This document shows positions 32,882 through 41,918 of a stretch of DNA of 64,000 nucleotides, piece after piece; positions within the stretch are counted from its first letter, which is position 1; each line of letters begins with the position of its first letter. Position numbers and translations under genes: made by a program. The stretch spans positions 1 to 64,000 of the forward strand of contig CADBYT010000009.1 of NCBI GenBank assembly GCA_902798975.1, written 5' to 3'. The notes under the pieces were generated by a model. The model ran no database searches. It was not told the origin of the DNA and saw nothing but the letters and a program-made list of their open reading frames with translations. The DNA comes from an uncultured Bacteroidia bacterium. GTDB taxonomy: Bacteria > Bacteroidota > Bacteroidia > Bacteroidales > UBA932.

Positions 32882-33909
32882 TATTTGTTGCATGCGGCCC
32901 GGATCCATTTGCAGACGTAGTACAGAAGCACGCTTGCTGCGGAGACCACGGCGATTCCCACAAGGGCAAGTCCGACATCGTGGAGGGCATGGCCGAGGAA
33001 GGTTTCATTGCACCAATGTACCAGGATGAGGGCCGGCCAGTGGGCGCAGAGGATGTACAAGGTATACTGCCCGATAGAGGACATGATCCCGCCATGGATT
33101 TTATCAAGACTTTTGGACAGCCAGGAATTGTCCAGGACGGCGGCGAGCAAAAACCAGGGAACCGTAATGACCAGATACTTGTCGACAATCGTCGGACTGA
33201 ATATCGTGAGGATGAACAAAACGCCCGCGACAATACCCATCAGGTTGATGAAGACAGCGTGCTTTTCGAATGCGGATTTGTTTTCCGTATAGACGGAGCA
33301 AATCAATGCTCCCGCAGCCATTTCAGAACAACCCCGGATCAGCGGAGTCCCGATCGTGGCGATCCGGGACCATGTGGAGAATGACTCCGCGTGGGCGATC
33401 ATCGCATTGAATCCGAACAGGGCGATCAACGGGAACAGGATCCTTGAGGATAGTCTTTCGTTGAATTCCAGCATTCCATACAGCAGGAATGAACCGATGA
33501 TCAATACACTGAAATACCAGGAACCCAACAACAACTGATCGGCCGAGATGCTGACTCCGAATTCCTCTGCGAAAGAGAAGGTATAGAGCAGTTCAGCATA
33601 CTTTTCGACAAACCCGTCCATCCCGCCGGGGGAAAGGAATGAACCGAGGTCCAGGCAGCAGCGGCACAGCAGGCAGATGAAGAAAGGCAGTGCGATGACC
33701 CGGATCCTTTTCCAGGTGTAAAGCACGGCAGTCGTCGGTTTCCGCAGAAAGCTGAGCATCATATAATACCCGGAAATAAAGAAAAATACGTCGACGGCAA
33801 GGTGGAATCGATACTGGGGGAAGGCCCAGGTATGCACCAGGACGATACACAGGATCATCCATCCTTTGATCCAGTCTATGGCAGGATTACGATGGGAGGC
33901 CGTTGCCAT
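32881..33909 (-). CDS. Acyltransferase family 3 membrane protein
   Basis: This 342-residue multi-pass protein has the AT3 opening NPAIDWIKGWMILCIVLVHT followed by FFISGYYMMLSFLRKP. It probably O-acetylates the capsule. It directly follows the GT14 gene (TAATG junction) and precedes the GT2 gene in the same operon. Confidence 0.87.
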   Translation of the reverse strand: MATASHRNPAIDWIKGWMILCIVLVHTWAFPQYRFHLAVDVFFFISGYYMMLSFLRKPTTAVLYTWKRIRVIALPFFICLLCRCCLDLGSFLSPGGMDGFVEKYAELLYTFSFAEEFGVSISADQLLLGSWYFSVLIIGSFLLYGMLEFNERLSSRILFPLIALFGFNAMIAHAESFSTWSRIATIGTPLIRGCSEMAAGALICSVYTENKSAFEKHAVFINLMGIVAGVLFILTIFSPTIVDKYLVITVPWFLLAAVLDNSWLSKSLDKIHGGIMSSIGQYTLYILCAHWPALILVHWCNETFLGHALHDVGLALVGIAVVSAASVLLYYVCKWIRAACNK

Positions 33910-34772
33910 TATCGGGCTTGATTACAGGATAGTCGTACGATCCGTCGGATGAAATCCATGTCGGAACTGTTGAATTTCCGGGCAAACAGGGCGGGGGAGG
34001 CAACCAGGGTCTCGTAGTCGGCCGCAGACCAGTCATGCAGTTCGCCATTCTGCCAACCGATGCAACGCATGCAACCTTCTCCGTCTGACCGGACGCTGTA
34101 CAATTTCTCTTTGAACGGAGAATTCCAGCAGAGGGTCTGCATCACGCATTCATCGGGAACGAAACTGTGTGTAAAAGTCTTCTGTGCCCAGGATTTACGG
34201 TCGAGGAAATATTGTGCCATCTGCCCGGTAACGCTCACCCACTGGGAGCCTTTCGTAAAGTAAACCTGTCCGTTCCGCTTGATACCCAGGATCTCCTGAA
34301 GGCGGAGAAACAGGCTCCGGAAGACGCTGTATACATTTCTCTTTCTACTGAAATGCCGTGGGAACAGATGCCAGCGCTGCATGCGGCGTACGGTCTCCGG
34401 TGTCATTTCCGTGAGGGTGTATCCGATGAATTCCTTGCCTTGATTCTCTTCGAAGAAGCGGTGGATGTAGTCCTGGCTCTTGAGCGGCAGGTCCACGCCG
34501 GACAACAGGTGATAGTAAGCGTAGGGACCGTTCTTCTGTGCCGTTTCGAACAGCGCGAACTCCGCCTCGACCATGGAGTAATCCGCCCAGCGGATATCTG
34601 TCCGGTTCTCAAGGATATGCAGCCCGGCTTTCTCCGTATGCAGATCCGGCAGACGTTGCACTTTCCTGTCGATATGCACGTAGATATCGTTTCTCGCATC
34701 GTCCAGACAGTCAATCAGCGTCTGGAGCAAGCCGAATTCGTGGTGGGCAAGGATGAGGCAGGCGTGTTTCAT
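33909..34772 (-). CDS. GT14 (core-2/I-branching-like) glycosyltransferase
   Basis: This 287-residue protein matches the beta-1,6-N-acetylglucosaminyltransferase-like bacterial GT14 family: MKHACLILAHHEFGLLQTLI, YVHIDRKVQRLP, LLSGVDLPLKSQDYIHRFF and SFVPDECVMQTL. It likely adds GlcNAc or xylose to the repeat unit. The start at 34772 overlaps the GT8 stop by four bases. A second GT14 lies at 40048-40857. Confidence 0.88.
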   Translation of the reverse strand: MKHACLILAHHEFGLLQTLIDCLDDARNDIYVHIDRKVQRLPDLHTEKAGLHILENRTDIRWADYSMVEAEFALFETAQKNGPYAYYHLLSGVDLPLKSQDYIHRFFEENQGKEFIGYTLTEMTPETVRRMQRWHLFPRHFSRKRNVYSVFRSLFLRLQEILGIKRNGQVYFTKGSQWVSVTGQMAQYFLDRKSWAQKTFTHSFVPDECVMQTLCWNSPFKEKLYSVRSDGEGCMRCIGWQNGELHDWSAADYETLVASPALFARKFNSSDMDFIRRIVRLSCNQAR

Positions 34773-35674
34773 CCGAGTCTTTGTTTGATGTTCCGGACGA
34801 TGTCCAGAACGCGCCCGAGGGGCGTGCGGTAGAACTTCCAGAAGCGCTCCATCTTGCCGGGCTTCCATTCGGCCTTGATGCTGCCGGGAAGGGTGTCGTA
34901 CACCCGCCACCAGGCGCCGAACTGGACGGTGAACAGATCCCACGGCTTGCCTCCGGTGTAGTGGATGGTCGCTTCTTTCTGGACCTGCTCCCATAGTCCT
35001 TCCCCATACTGCCGGACAAAATCGGGCTTGTACTGGGGGATGAAGAAAGTCCGGATGCTGTTGTAGAGCGGGCTGAGCGGCAGCACGCGCCCCTGGCAGA
35101 CCTGGTTAAGGGCGTCCTGGTCCGGGAATTCCAGATAAGGCACCCGGCAGGCTTCCAACAGCTTTTCTGACACTTTATCATCTCGCATCTGTGCGAGGTT
35201 CATAAGCAGGAATCCGGAATTGAAATACTTGGCCGGGTCGCAGCCCAGTGCGCGGAAACGCTCCGCCTGACCCTCGATGGAAGCTTCGTAGATTGCAGCC
35301 AGATAGCTATTGCCGAGATCTGTTTCATTCCACAGTTTGGCAAGGTCCTGACGGACGATGATGTCGCAGTCCAGATAAAGAATCTTGTCCAGTTCCGGCA
35401 GCAGTTCCGGCAGCAGCAGGCGCAATGATGCGGCTTCCGTATAGCGGGGATCGATATAAATACCTTGCAGCCTGCCCTTCAACGGGATATATTCCAGCTC
35501 CAGCCGTCCTCCGCCCAGGCGCATCAATTCATCCTGCATACGCTGCGGAATCTCCTCCGTCAGCATGCACACGACATGGAACCGCCCGTCCGGACTGGCA
35601 TCCAGCACCGAGCGGAGCGTCGTTGCTGCCTGGACGAAGTAATTGGGCGTGAATGCGATGGCAAGGGGAATCAT
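34769..35674 (-). CDS. GT8 glycosyltransferase
   Basis: This 301-residue protein is an LPS galactosyl/glucosyltransferase-like GT8: MIPLAIAFTPNYFVQAATTL, KILYLDCDIIVRQDL with the DxD metal motif, KYFNSGFLLMNLAQM and the late HYTGGKPWD metal-binding motif. It works in the cytoplasm on capsule or LPS precursors. It overlaps the acyltransferase stop upstream by four bases. Confidence 0.92.
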   Translation of the reverse strand: MIPLAIAFTPNYFVQAATTLRSVLDASPDGRFHVVCMLTEEIPQRMQDELMRLGGGRLELEYIPLKGRLQGIYIDPRYTEAASLRLLLPELLPELDKILYLDCDIIVRQDLAKLWNETDLGNSYLAAIYEASIEGQAERFRALGCDPAKYFNSGFLLMNLAQMRDDKVSEKLLEACRVPYLEFPDQDALNQVCQGRVLPLSPLYNSIRTFFIPQYKPDFVRQYGEGLWEQVQKEATIHYTGGKPWDLFTVQFGAWWRVYDTLPGSIKAEWKPGKMERFWKFYRTPLGRVLDIVRNIKQRLG

Positions 35675-36786
35675 GCGCAGTTGGAGATGTATTTGTTGTA
35701 CGGGGCTTTATGTACGGTACGCCAGCCGCAGGCGAACGACAGCATCTTGGGCATGATGTGTTTGATCAGATAGAACAAACCCAGGCAAACCGCCAGAGTC
35801 ACGACTGGGACAAAGATGTAGGCGATCCAGCGGGCCGTCAGCGTCTGCCCGAACACGCGCAGGAACAATCCCTTCGTCCAGCCAAGGATGTAAATCTCAT
35901 GTGTCACATAAATGAAAAAGACGGTTTCCGTCAGTTTCAGCATCAGATCGCGATAGCCGCGGAGTTCGTAGAGCCTGTCGCAGATATTCAGGAAGGTGAC
36001 CATGCCGAAAGGGAAAAAAAGCAGGCGGAAGAGATTGTCGAGTCCCTGATTATTGTAGAACGCTGTCGCCACCAGCAGGATCGGGATACTGAGGATGGCT
36101 GCCGGATACTTGACCTTGCGGCAGAACAGGATGAGATTGTACTTGTGTATGCTCATCCATGCCCCGAGCCCGAAGAGGGAGAAGGTCGGGAACAGGAAGA
36201 AACGGATTTTCCACGAACAAACGTAAAGCACCAGCAGGACCGTCAGCGTCGCCCAGGGCCACTTTCTGGCAGGCCAGTAGAAGACCGGCGCAAGCAGGGA
36301 CATCACAATCAGGTCCCGGAGGTACCAGAGCGGATAATCAATGGGTCCGGTGATGAACCAGAAAACAGGACCCCGCATAACGGCGATCATCGGGTCGTTT
36401 GAGTTGGCTGAAATGCCTGCCAGGTAGAACAGCCCGGTGACCAGCAGAACCATCAGGACATTCAGCAGATTCCAGAACAGGTGCGGGATGACAATGGAGT
36501 GGACGCGCCGATGCCATTTCTGCACGACCCACCGCTTGCCGAACTCACCTTCCTGCAGATTGTGATAGAACAGGAAGCCGGAGAAGAAGAAAAACCAGGC
36601 TACGGCGATGGGGCAGAGGAAGTGCGAGATCATCTCCGAAAAGAAATGGAACACGTTGGGGCCATTGAAAGACCACTGCATCGGGGCATTGTACGTCCGG
36701 ACCGAGTGCTCGAAGAGCACCAGGATAATCAGCGGGAAACGCATTGTCTTGATGAGTTCGGATTGGCGGACGTCCAGTTCGTTCAT
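35671..36786 (-). CDS. Acyltransferase family 3 membrane protein
   Basis: This 371-residue multi-pass protein begins MNELDVRQSELIKTMRFPLI with LFEHSVRTYN, and has FFFFSGFLFYHNL and a WYLRDLIVMSLLAP segment. The start at 36786 gives a four-base ATGA overlap with the GT2 stop, as elsewhere in the operon; ATG 36816 is less likely. It probably acetylates the capsule. Confidence 0.86.
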   Translation of the reverse strand: MNELDVRQSELIKTMRFPLIILVLFEHSVRTYNAPMQWSFNGPNVFHFFSEMISHFLCPIAVAWFFFFSGFLFYHNLQEGEFGKRWVVQKWHRRVHSIVIPHLFWNLLNVLMVLLVTGLFYLAGISANSNDPMIAVMRGPVFWFITGPIDYPLWYLRDLIVMSLLAPVFYWPARKWPWATLTVLLVLYVCSWKIRFFLFPTFSLFGLGAWMSIHKYNLILFCRKVKYPAAILSIPILLVATAFYNNQGLDNLFRLLFFPFGMVTFLNICDRLYELRGYRDLMLKLTETVFFIYVTHEIYILGWTKGLFLRVFGQTLTARWIAYIFVPVVTLAVCLGLFYLIKHIMPKMLSFACGWRTVHKAPYNKYISNCA

Positions 36787-37721
36787 CTCCGTTTCAGGAT
36801 TTTTCGTTTGATCCATCTCAGGACCATCATGCTTTTATCCAATGGAGTTGCCAGGCGGCACAGCTTCAGATACTCGGGCAGTTTGTCTGCCGGCAGATAG
36901 CGGATGACCAGGTTGAAATAGTCAAAGACAACCTTGCGGTGCAGGTATTCGCGATTCATGACCTGGTAGAACTCCCGGTCGGCCGGATCCTCCGGAGTCT
37001 CGTAATCAATGGCCTGCAGCCATTCGGACAGTTGCGAGATGGCCTCCAGTTTCTCCTTGAAACGGGAGGAATCCGCGGACAGGTGCTGCGTCGACTGACG
37101 GAAGCAGAACAGCATGTCCTGCGTGTTCGCAACACCCTGGACGGATAGCGCAATGGGCGTGGCGATGTCCGAACCGAACGCGCAGGGGAAGTCGATGAAA
37201 CCGTCCATGGCCAGCAGGGCCGTACGCTTGAAGGCGAAATTGCCGATGCAGGTAAAGGAACGGCCGGTGACCCACCAGTTGAGGTATTCGTATTTGTTGG
37301 TGAATTCGGGCAGGATGCTGTCGTCCCACAGATGCTTCCCCTCTTCATCTATCTGCTCTACCGAAGCGTGGATCAGGTCCGCTTGCGGATACTTTTCGGC
37401 GAGGCGGATGCATTCGGCGCAGAAGGTCGGCTTATAGAGGTCGTCATCGGCTGCGAGGACGATATAATCTCCTGTGGCGAAGTTAATGCAGTGATTCCAC
37501 TGCCGGACCAGGTTCTTCCCGCCGAGATTCTTTTCGTTCCGGACATATCGGATGCGCGGATCGTCGAAGGCGGCCACAATCTCCCCGAGAGCTTCGGGGG
37601 AGCAGTCATCCACTACGACCAATTCCCAGTCGGGGCTGGTCTGAGCGACGATGCTGCCGATGGCTTCGCGAAGAAAACGGGCCTTCCAGGCAGGCATGAT
37701 AAAAGAAATGGCGGCTGCCAT
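36783..37721 (-). CDS. GT2 glycosyltransferase
   Basis: This 312-residue GT-A enzyme begins MAAAISFIMPAWKARFLREA, with ELVVVDDCSPEALGEIV and the DxD-type VLAADDDLYKPTFCAECIR. The late GRSFTCIGNFAFKRTALLAM block fits capsule GT2 enzymes. The start at 37721 is chosen over 37742 for family fit. It is followed by the AT3 gene with an ATGA overlap. Confidence 0.88.
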   Translation of the reverse strand: MAAAISFIMPAWKARFLREAIGSIVAQTSPDWELVVVDDCSPEALGEIVAAFDDPRIRYVRNEKNLGGKNLVRQWNHCINFATGDYIVLAADDDLYKPTFCAECIRLAEKYPQADLIHASVEQIDEEGKHLWDDSILPEFTNKYEYLNWWVTGRSFTCIGNFAFKRTALLAMDGFIDFPCAFGSDIATPIALSVQGVANTQDMLFCFRQSTQHLSADSSRFKEKLEAISQLSEWLQAIDYETPEDPADREFYQVMNREYLHRKVVFDYFNLVIRYLPADKLPEYLKLCRLATPLDKSMMVLRWIKRKILKRR

Positions 37722-37728
37722 GTTTGGA

Positions 37729-38208
37729 TTACTTTTGCACAATATGTCCGGGAACCCCCACCACGGTGACGCCCGGCTCTAAAACATCTTTCACGACCAC
37801 GGCCCCGGCCCCGATCCGGACGTTGTCCGCAATGCGGATGCCGCCGAGAATCTGGGCGTTCTGCCCGATATCCACGTTGTCGCCGATGACGGGAGAGTCG
37901 TCGGGATAACCTCCGTCACTGCCGATGCAGCAGTTGCCGTGGATGATACAGCCCTTCCCGATCCGGGCCTTGGGGTTGACAATCACCGAACCGAAATGCT
38001 CCAGATGGAGGTCTTCGCCGAAGCAACCCGCGCTGATGATGAAACCCAGCCGGGAGCCGAGACGGTTCTTGCGCCCGCGATACCAGAAGCAGAGCAGTTT
38101 GTTGCGGTCGGTGTATTTTTCTTCCTTCCGGAGGAAACGCAGATAGCGTTTGATATAATACATCTCCGGGCGGATCCACCACTCAAGGAATCTTTCTTTA
38201 GGCGTCAT
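37729..38208 (-). CDS. Left-handed beta-helix acetyltransferase (serine acetyltransferase-like)
   Basis: This 159-residue protein shows hexapeptide repeats from about residue 70 on (VIVNPKARIGKGCIIHGNCC, IGDNVDIGQNAQILGGIRIA, GAGAVVVKDVLEPGVTVVGVP). It resembles CysE/WcaB-like enzymes found in capsule loci and probably O-acetylates a sugar using acetyl-CoA in the cytoplasm. The start MTPKERF at 38208 is preferred to 38238. Confidence 0.85.
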   Translation of the reverse strand: MTPKERFLEWWIRPEMYYIKRYLRFLRKEEKYTDRNKLLCFWYRGRKNRLGSRLGFIISAGCFGEDLHLEHFGSVIVNPKARIGKGCIIHGNCCIGSDGGYPDDSPVIGDNVDIGQNAQILGGIRIADNVRIGAGAVVVKDVLEPGVTVVGVPGHIVQK

Positions 38209-38212
38209 AGAT

Positions 38213-39202
38213 TCATTTCGTATTACACTTGTCCGCAACCAGGCTCCAGATCAGCATTCGCGGTTTGTCGGCGAGGATGCATCCGATGGCAATTCCAAGG
38301 ATCAGAAGGAACGACAGGGGGTAGTATGCCGCGGAAGAAACCCGGCTGCCGGCTTCACTGAACAACTGGTGATACCACGGCGAGACCAGTGTATGCTCGT
38401 GGAACAGGTAGATGGCAAAGGCGGAGGATGCAAGCCAGTTGACGATTCCGCTTTGGAAGTCCATTTTGGAGAATGCCAGAAGAAAGAAAAGAGCGGCCAG
38501 GATTGCCAGGGGAGAATCGTAGTGATTCAGGTGGAACCCCATTCCGAACCATTTGTATCCAAACCAGAACAGGACGGCGGAAAGGATGGTGAGCGAACAA
38601 TAGATGGCGAAATCTGCGCCGATACCCAGGGCAAACAGTTTGCCCGGGTACAGTCGGACATAGCGGGCCAGTAAATATAAACCGGCGAACGACATGGGTG
38701 AGAACCCATAATGGAAATACCCGGCGTCAAGCAGGAAACCATAGATGACTTCGACCGAGAACCAGGCAATCAGTACATTTCTGAACTGTCGAGGGCTGGC
38801 ATGTTCGATGAAACTGTTGAGAACGGGCGAAAGGGCATAGAGGACCAGGTAGGACACGACGAACCAGTAAGCCGAACCGAAAAGCAGGTAGGGCAGGATG
38901 TCCTTTTTCAAGGAAACCGGCTGTCCCAGGGCAAAACAGACCACGGCGCAGAAAAGTGTGACATAAAGCACCTGGAACAGCAGTTTTCCCGCGCCTTTCC
39001 AGGAAGCCCTGATTCCGAACCATCCGGATATCATCACGAAGACGTTGACGCAAACCAGGCAGAACTGATTGATAAGGAGCCGGGTGCAACCACCGCCTCC
39101 TGCCAGGTCTTCCTCGTTGATATAGCCGTTTGCGTGGCACGCGAGTACCATCAGCATACAGACAATTCGCAGAAGTTCAAAATTGGATGATCTGACTTTC
39201 AC
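38213..39202 (-). CDS. Acyltransferase family 3 membrane protein
   Basis: This 329-residue multi-pass protein starts MKVRSSNFELLRIVCMLMVL with ACHANGYINEED, the standard AT3 N-terminus in capsule loci. It probably adds acetyl groups to the polymer at the membrane. It lies 12 bases after the GT32-like gene. Confidence 0.87.
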   Translation of the reverse strand: MKVRSSNFELLRIVCMLMVLACHANGYINEEDLAGGGGCTRLLINQFCLVCVNVFVMISGWFGIRASWKGAGKLLFQVLYVTLFCAVVCFALGQPVSLKKDILPYLLFGSAYWFVVSYLVLYALSPVLNSFIEHASPRQFRNVLIAWFSVEVIYGFLLDAGYFHYGFSPMSFAGLYLLARYVRLYPGKLFALGIGADFAIYCSLTILSAVLFWFGYKWFGMGFHLNHYDSPLAILAALFFLLAFSKMDFQSGIVNWLASSAFAIYLFHEHTLVSPWYHQLFSEAGSRVSSAAYYPLSFLLILGIAIGCILADKPRMLIWSLVADKCNTK

Positions 39203-39214
39203 GGATGCAGCTTC

Positions 39215-40051
39215 TTACTTGTACGTCAATTTGTGAATGAGAACCGATTTTTCGATCTCATCCCGCGGCATCAGCGGGAAGTGCGGATCGTTGATGGACT
39301 GCTGCAGGTAGTGTGGACGGGTGTCACTGACCAGGGGGCAGTCTTTGGCGGGATAGACCACGACATCATACAGGATCTGAAGGAAGAAATAGTCCGGAAG
39401 ATAATCGTGGTGCTGCCACCAGTATAGACTCAAGTCGCACAATCTGGACACGGTCTTCCCGGAGGGCCTGGCAACCATAAAGCTGCTCAGCATGTTGATC
39501 CGGAAGCCTTTCGACCAGCCGAAGTAGTAGGCATAGACATTCCGCCAATACTTGTAATCCGGCTCCTTCGGGTCGCGCTGGAAGACAAAGAAATCCTGTT
39601 TTGCATATTCTTCCGGAATCGGCCCCGTCAGCAGGATGGTAGCGTCCATCCAGATTCCGCCGTAGGTCTTCAGGAGCATTAGCCGAAGCAGATCTGAAAA
39701 ATGGGCGACGGTCATCTGTCCTCTCTTCGACTGAACGAAGTCAGGGATATCCAAATAGTCGCCCAGGTTGGCATCCGACAGGCGGACGATCGTGTAAGCG
39801 GAGGCATACCGGTCAACGGAAGCCAGGCATTTGCCGACCACGGCCGGGACACTGTCGTATCCCTGCGCCCAGTATTGCCAGATGATCCGTCCGTCGGGGA
39901 AAGACCGCTTCGGCGTGAAATCATAGTGGACGGGCGCCGCATCGTATTCCCTGACAAGTTCTCCGCACAAGCCGGCAACGCGTTTGTGCCCGCGGAGAAT
40001 TTTGATTTCCCGGAGTTTTCTCCAGAGGAATGTCCTGCTCAAATCGATCAT
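39215..40051 (-). CDS. Capsular polysaccharide synthesis protein (GT32-like)
   Basis: This 278-residue protein matches the Caps_synth/GT32 group: RIIWQYWAQGYDSVPAVVGK, YTIVRLSDANLGDYLDIP, AHFSDLLRLMLLKTYGGIWM with the DxD-like MDAT motif. It transfers a sugar to the capsule unit. It overlaps the GT14 stop by four bases. Confidence 0.9.
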   Translation of the reverse strand: MIDLSRTFLWRKLREIKILRGHKRVAGLCGELVREYDAAPVHYDFTPKRSFPDGRIIWQYWAQGYDSVPAVVGKCLASVDRYASAYTIVRLSDANLGDYLDIPDFVQSKRGQMTVAHFSDLLRLMLLKTYGGIWMDATILLTGPIPEEYAKQDFFVFQRDPKEPDYKYWRNVYAYYFGWSKGFRINMLSSFMVARPSGKTVSRLCDLSLYWWQHHDYLPDYFFLQILYDVVVYPAKDCPLVSDTRPHYLQQSINDPHFPLMPRDEIEKSVLIHKLTYK

Positions 40052-40857
40052 TGGGCAAATTTCCTGGCGAAAAGGTAGCTGCTCTGTCGGAGAGCCGGGT
40101 AGTCCTCCAGGCGGAGGGTTTCTGCATTGGAGCGGCCGATATGGTGCATCAGGTACTGCTCGTCATCGATGAGGCGGTCTTTGAGTGCAGGAGCGCCCAT
40201 CAGTTCCGACGGGACGAAGTACTCGTCGCCGCAAAAAGAGTAGCGGTAGGTCTTCTCAATGGCAGCGCTCCGGGAGAGAAGATACTGCACGGCATCCCTG
40301 CCCAGGCTGACCCAGTTGCTGGCTTTATAGAAAACGCCTTCCCGGTTGGTCCGTATGTTCAGAAGACGCTGGACGGCGATGCCTGATTTCCAAAGGAACT
40401 GGCTCGTCTGCCGCAGGAAAGCCTTGTCTGAGGCGTAATCCCTCATGAAAAAGTTATACCGGTGGATTTTCAAGGTCTCCTGGTAGGGATCATCTTTGCA
40501 TAGACCGGTGACGGTGCTGTTCCCTGCCAGTCTTGAAAAATAAGCGTCGATCTCGTCCATGCTCTTCAGGGGAAGCGTCGTGCCGGAGATAATGTGGAAA
40601 TAGTCATACGTGCCCTTTTCCATCGCGGCGGAGAACAAGGCCATCTCTGCCTGAATCTGCGTATAGGTGCCCCAGCGGACATCGATCCTGTTACTTAGGA
40701 AATATACGTGCCCGTGATCAGCATGAACATTCGGGAGGTCCCGGACCTTTTTGTCAATATGAATGAAGAAATCGCTTCGCTCATCATCGAGCAGCGAAAC
40801 CAGCCGCTGCAGGATGCCGAATTGGTTGTGTGCAATGATGAGCCAGGCGTGCTTCAT
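40048..40857 (-). CDS. GT14 (core-2/I-branching-like) glycosyltransferase
   Basis: This 269-residue protein has MKHAWLIIAHNQFGILQRLV, FFIHIDKKVRDLP, YDYFHIISGTTLPLKSMDEI and a YSFCGDEYFVPSEL block. It is the second GT14 in the locus and is clearly related to, but diverged from, 33909-34772. It begins one base after the Stealth gene's stop. Confidence 0.88.
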   Translation of the reverse strand: MKHAWLIIAHNQFGILQRLVSLLDDERSDFFIHIDKKVRDLPNVHADHGHVYFLSNRIDVRWGTYTQIQAEMALFSAAMEKGTYDYFHIISGTTLPLKSMDEIDAYFSRLAGNSTVTGLCKDDPYQETLKIHRYNFFMRDYASDKAFLRQTSQFLWKSGIAVQRLLNIRTNREGVFYKASNWVSLGRDAVQYLLSRSAAIEKTYRYSFCGDEYFVPSELMGAPALKDRLIDDEQYLMHHIGRSNAETLRLEDYPALRQSSYLFARKFAQ

Positions 40858-40858
40858 A

Positions 40859-41914
40859 TCAATCCGCTTCCTCTAATTCAAAGGAAGACTTGTCCGGTAA
40901 AATGGCATCGAAGGCATCCTTGAGCCCGCGGAAGCATTTTTCAGGATCATCATTATTCTCGCTGTCATTGACGCAAATCTGCGGGGTGGACTGTCCCTTG
41001 ATAAGGGTGCAGATAAGATCAAGCTGGCTGGACGAAACATTGAAATGGCTTCCGTGCGAGTAGGGCTTTGCGGGATAGAATTTCCCCGAAGCCTGGTTCC
41101 ATGCGCTGAACATCAGATGATTGACCTGGTCGTTGCTTCGGAAAGTCTGCCGCGAACTGGCATCCAAAACCTTGGGGCACCTGTCCCACCCTTCCTCGAA
41201 TGTGGATTTCAGATGGGGGACGGGCAGATGTTCGTAGCCCTTGACGCTGAGGGTCCGGTTGATTTTGTAGCAAAGATAATTCTTAAGCGCGGTCTTTACG
41301 CCCAGATTTTTGATACTGAACCACTTGTCTTTGTTTTTCCGGATAGCGTCATAAATGTTGAAGCAATCGTTGACAACGCAGTAATCATTGAAGCAGGTCA
41401 TGCTCCAATGGTTGTAACCGAAGTAGTCGCAAAGGGTCAAATCTGCGGGCAGGCAAGGCAAACCATCCTTGAAATAGAATTCCGGAGAAACCGGGCGAAG
41501 CAAAAACATGTCGTCGTTAAAGAGGACAAAGCGTTCCGACAGTTCCGGGATGCGGTGTAGATGCATCTCTACCGGGATGGAATTGAAAATGGGCGGATAG
41601 TCTGCCGGAAGATAATCTTCCTGGGAGATCAAAACCAGTTTCGGGTGATTTACATTCAACCATTTCGGTTTTTGCCCGCGCGGTGTGATCAAATAGATCT
41701 TATTGACCCAGGGTGCAAACCTCTCCACTCCCCGGAACCAGTATTCGAACAAGCCCATCTCGCGATAGCGACTCTCGTCGTTGGCGCTTTTCTTCGTGGC
41801 GGGTTTCTCTCCCGGATATAATTGCTGCCAGATACTTTCCTTCCGCGCCAGCCATTCCGGATCATTGCAATCCACCCAGGTCTGTACAAAATCTATTTTT
41901 TCCATATTGGTCAT
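40859..41914 (-). CDS. Stealth-family capsule phosphotransferase
   Basis: This 351-residue protein has Stealth conserved regions: CR1 as KIDFVQTWVDCNDPEW (Gly of the usual VDGNDP replaced by Cys), CR2 around IPELSERFVLFNDDMFLLRP, CR3 near HLPVPHLKSTFEEGW and a CR4-like C-terminus. Stealth proteins transfer hexose-1-phosphate in phosphate-linked capsules and are related to animal GlcNAc-1-phosphotransferase. This suggests a phosphodiester linkage in the polymer. Met4 (MEKIDF) is an alternative start. Confidence 0.9.
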   Translation of the reverse strand: MTNMEKIDFVQTWVDCNDPEWLARKESIWQQLYPGEKPATKKSANDESRYREMGLFEYWFRGVERFAPWVNKIYLITPRGQKPKWLNVNHPKLVLISQEDYLPADYPPIFNSIPVEMHLHRIPELSERFVLFNDDMFLLRPVSPEFYFKDGLPCLPADLTLCDYFGYNHWSMTCFNDYCVVNDCFNIYDAIRKNKDKWFSIKNLGVKTALKNYLCYKINRTLSVKGYEHLPVPHLKSTFEEGWDRCPKVLDASSRQTFRSNDQVNHLMFSAWNQASGKFYPAKPYSHGSHFNVSSSQLDLICTLIKGQSTPQICVNDSENNDDPEKCFRGLKDAFDAILPDKSSFELEEAD

Positions 41915-41918
41915 GGGA

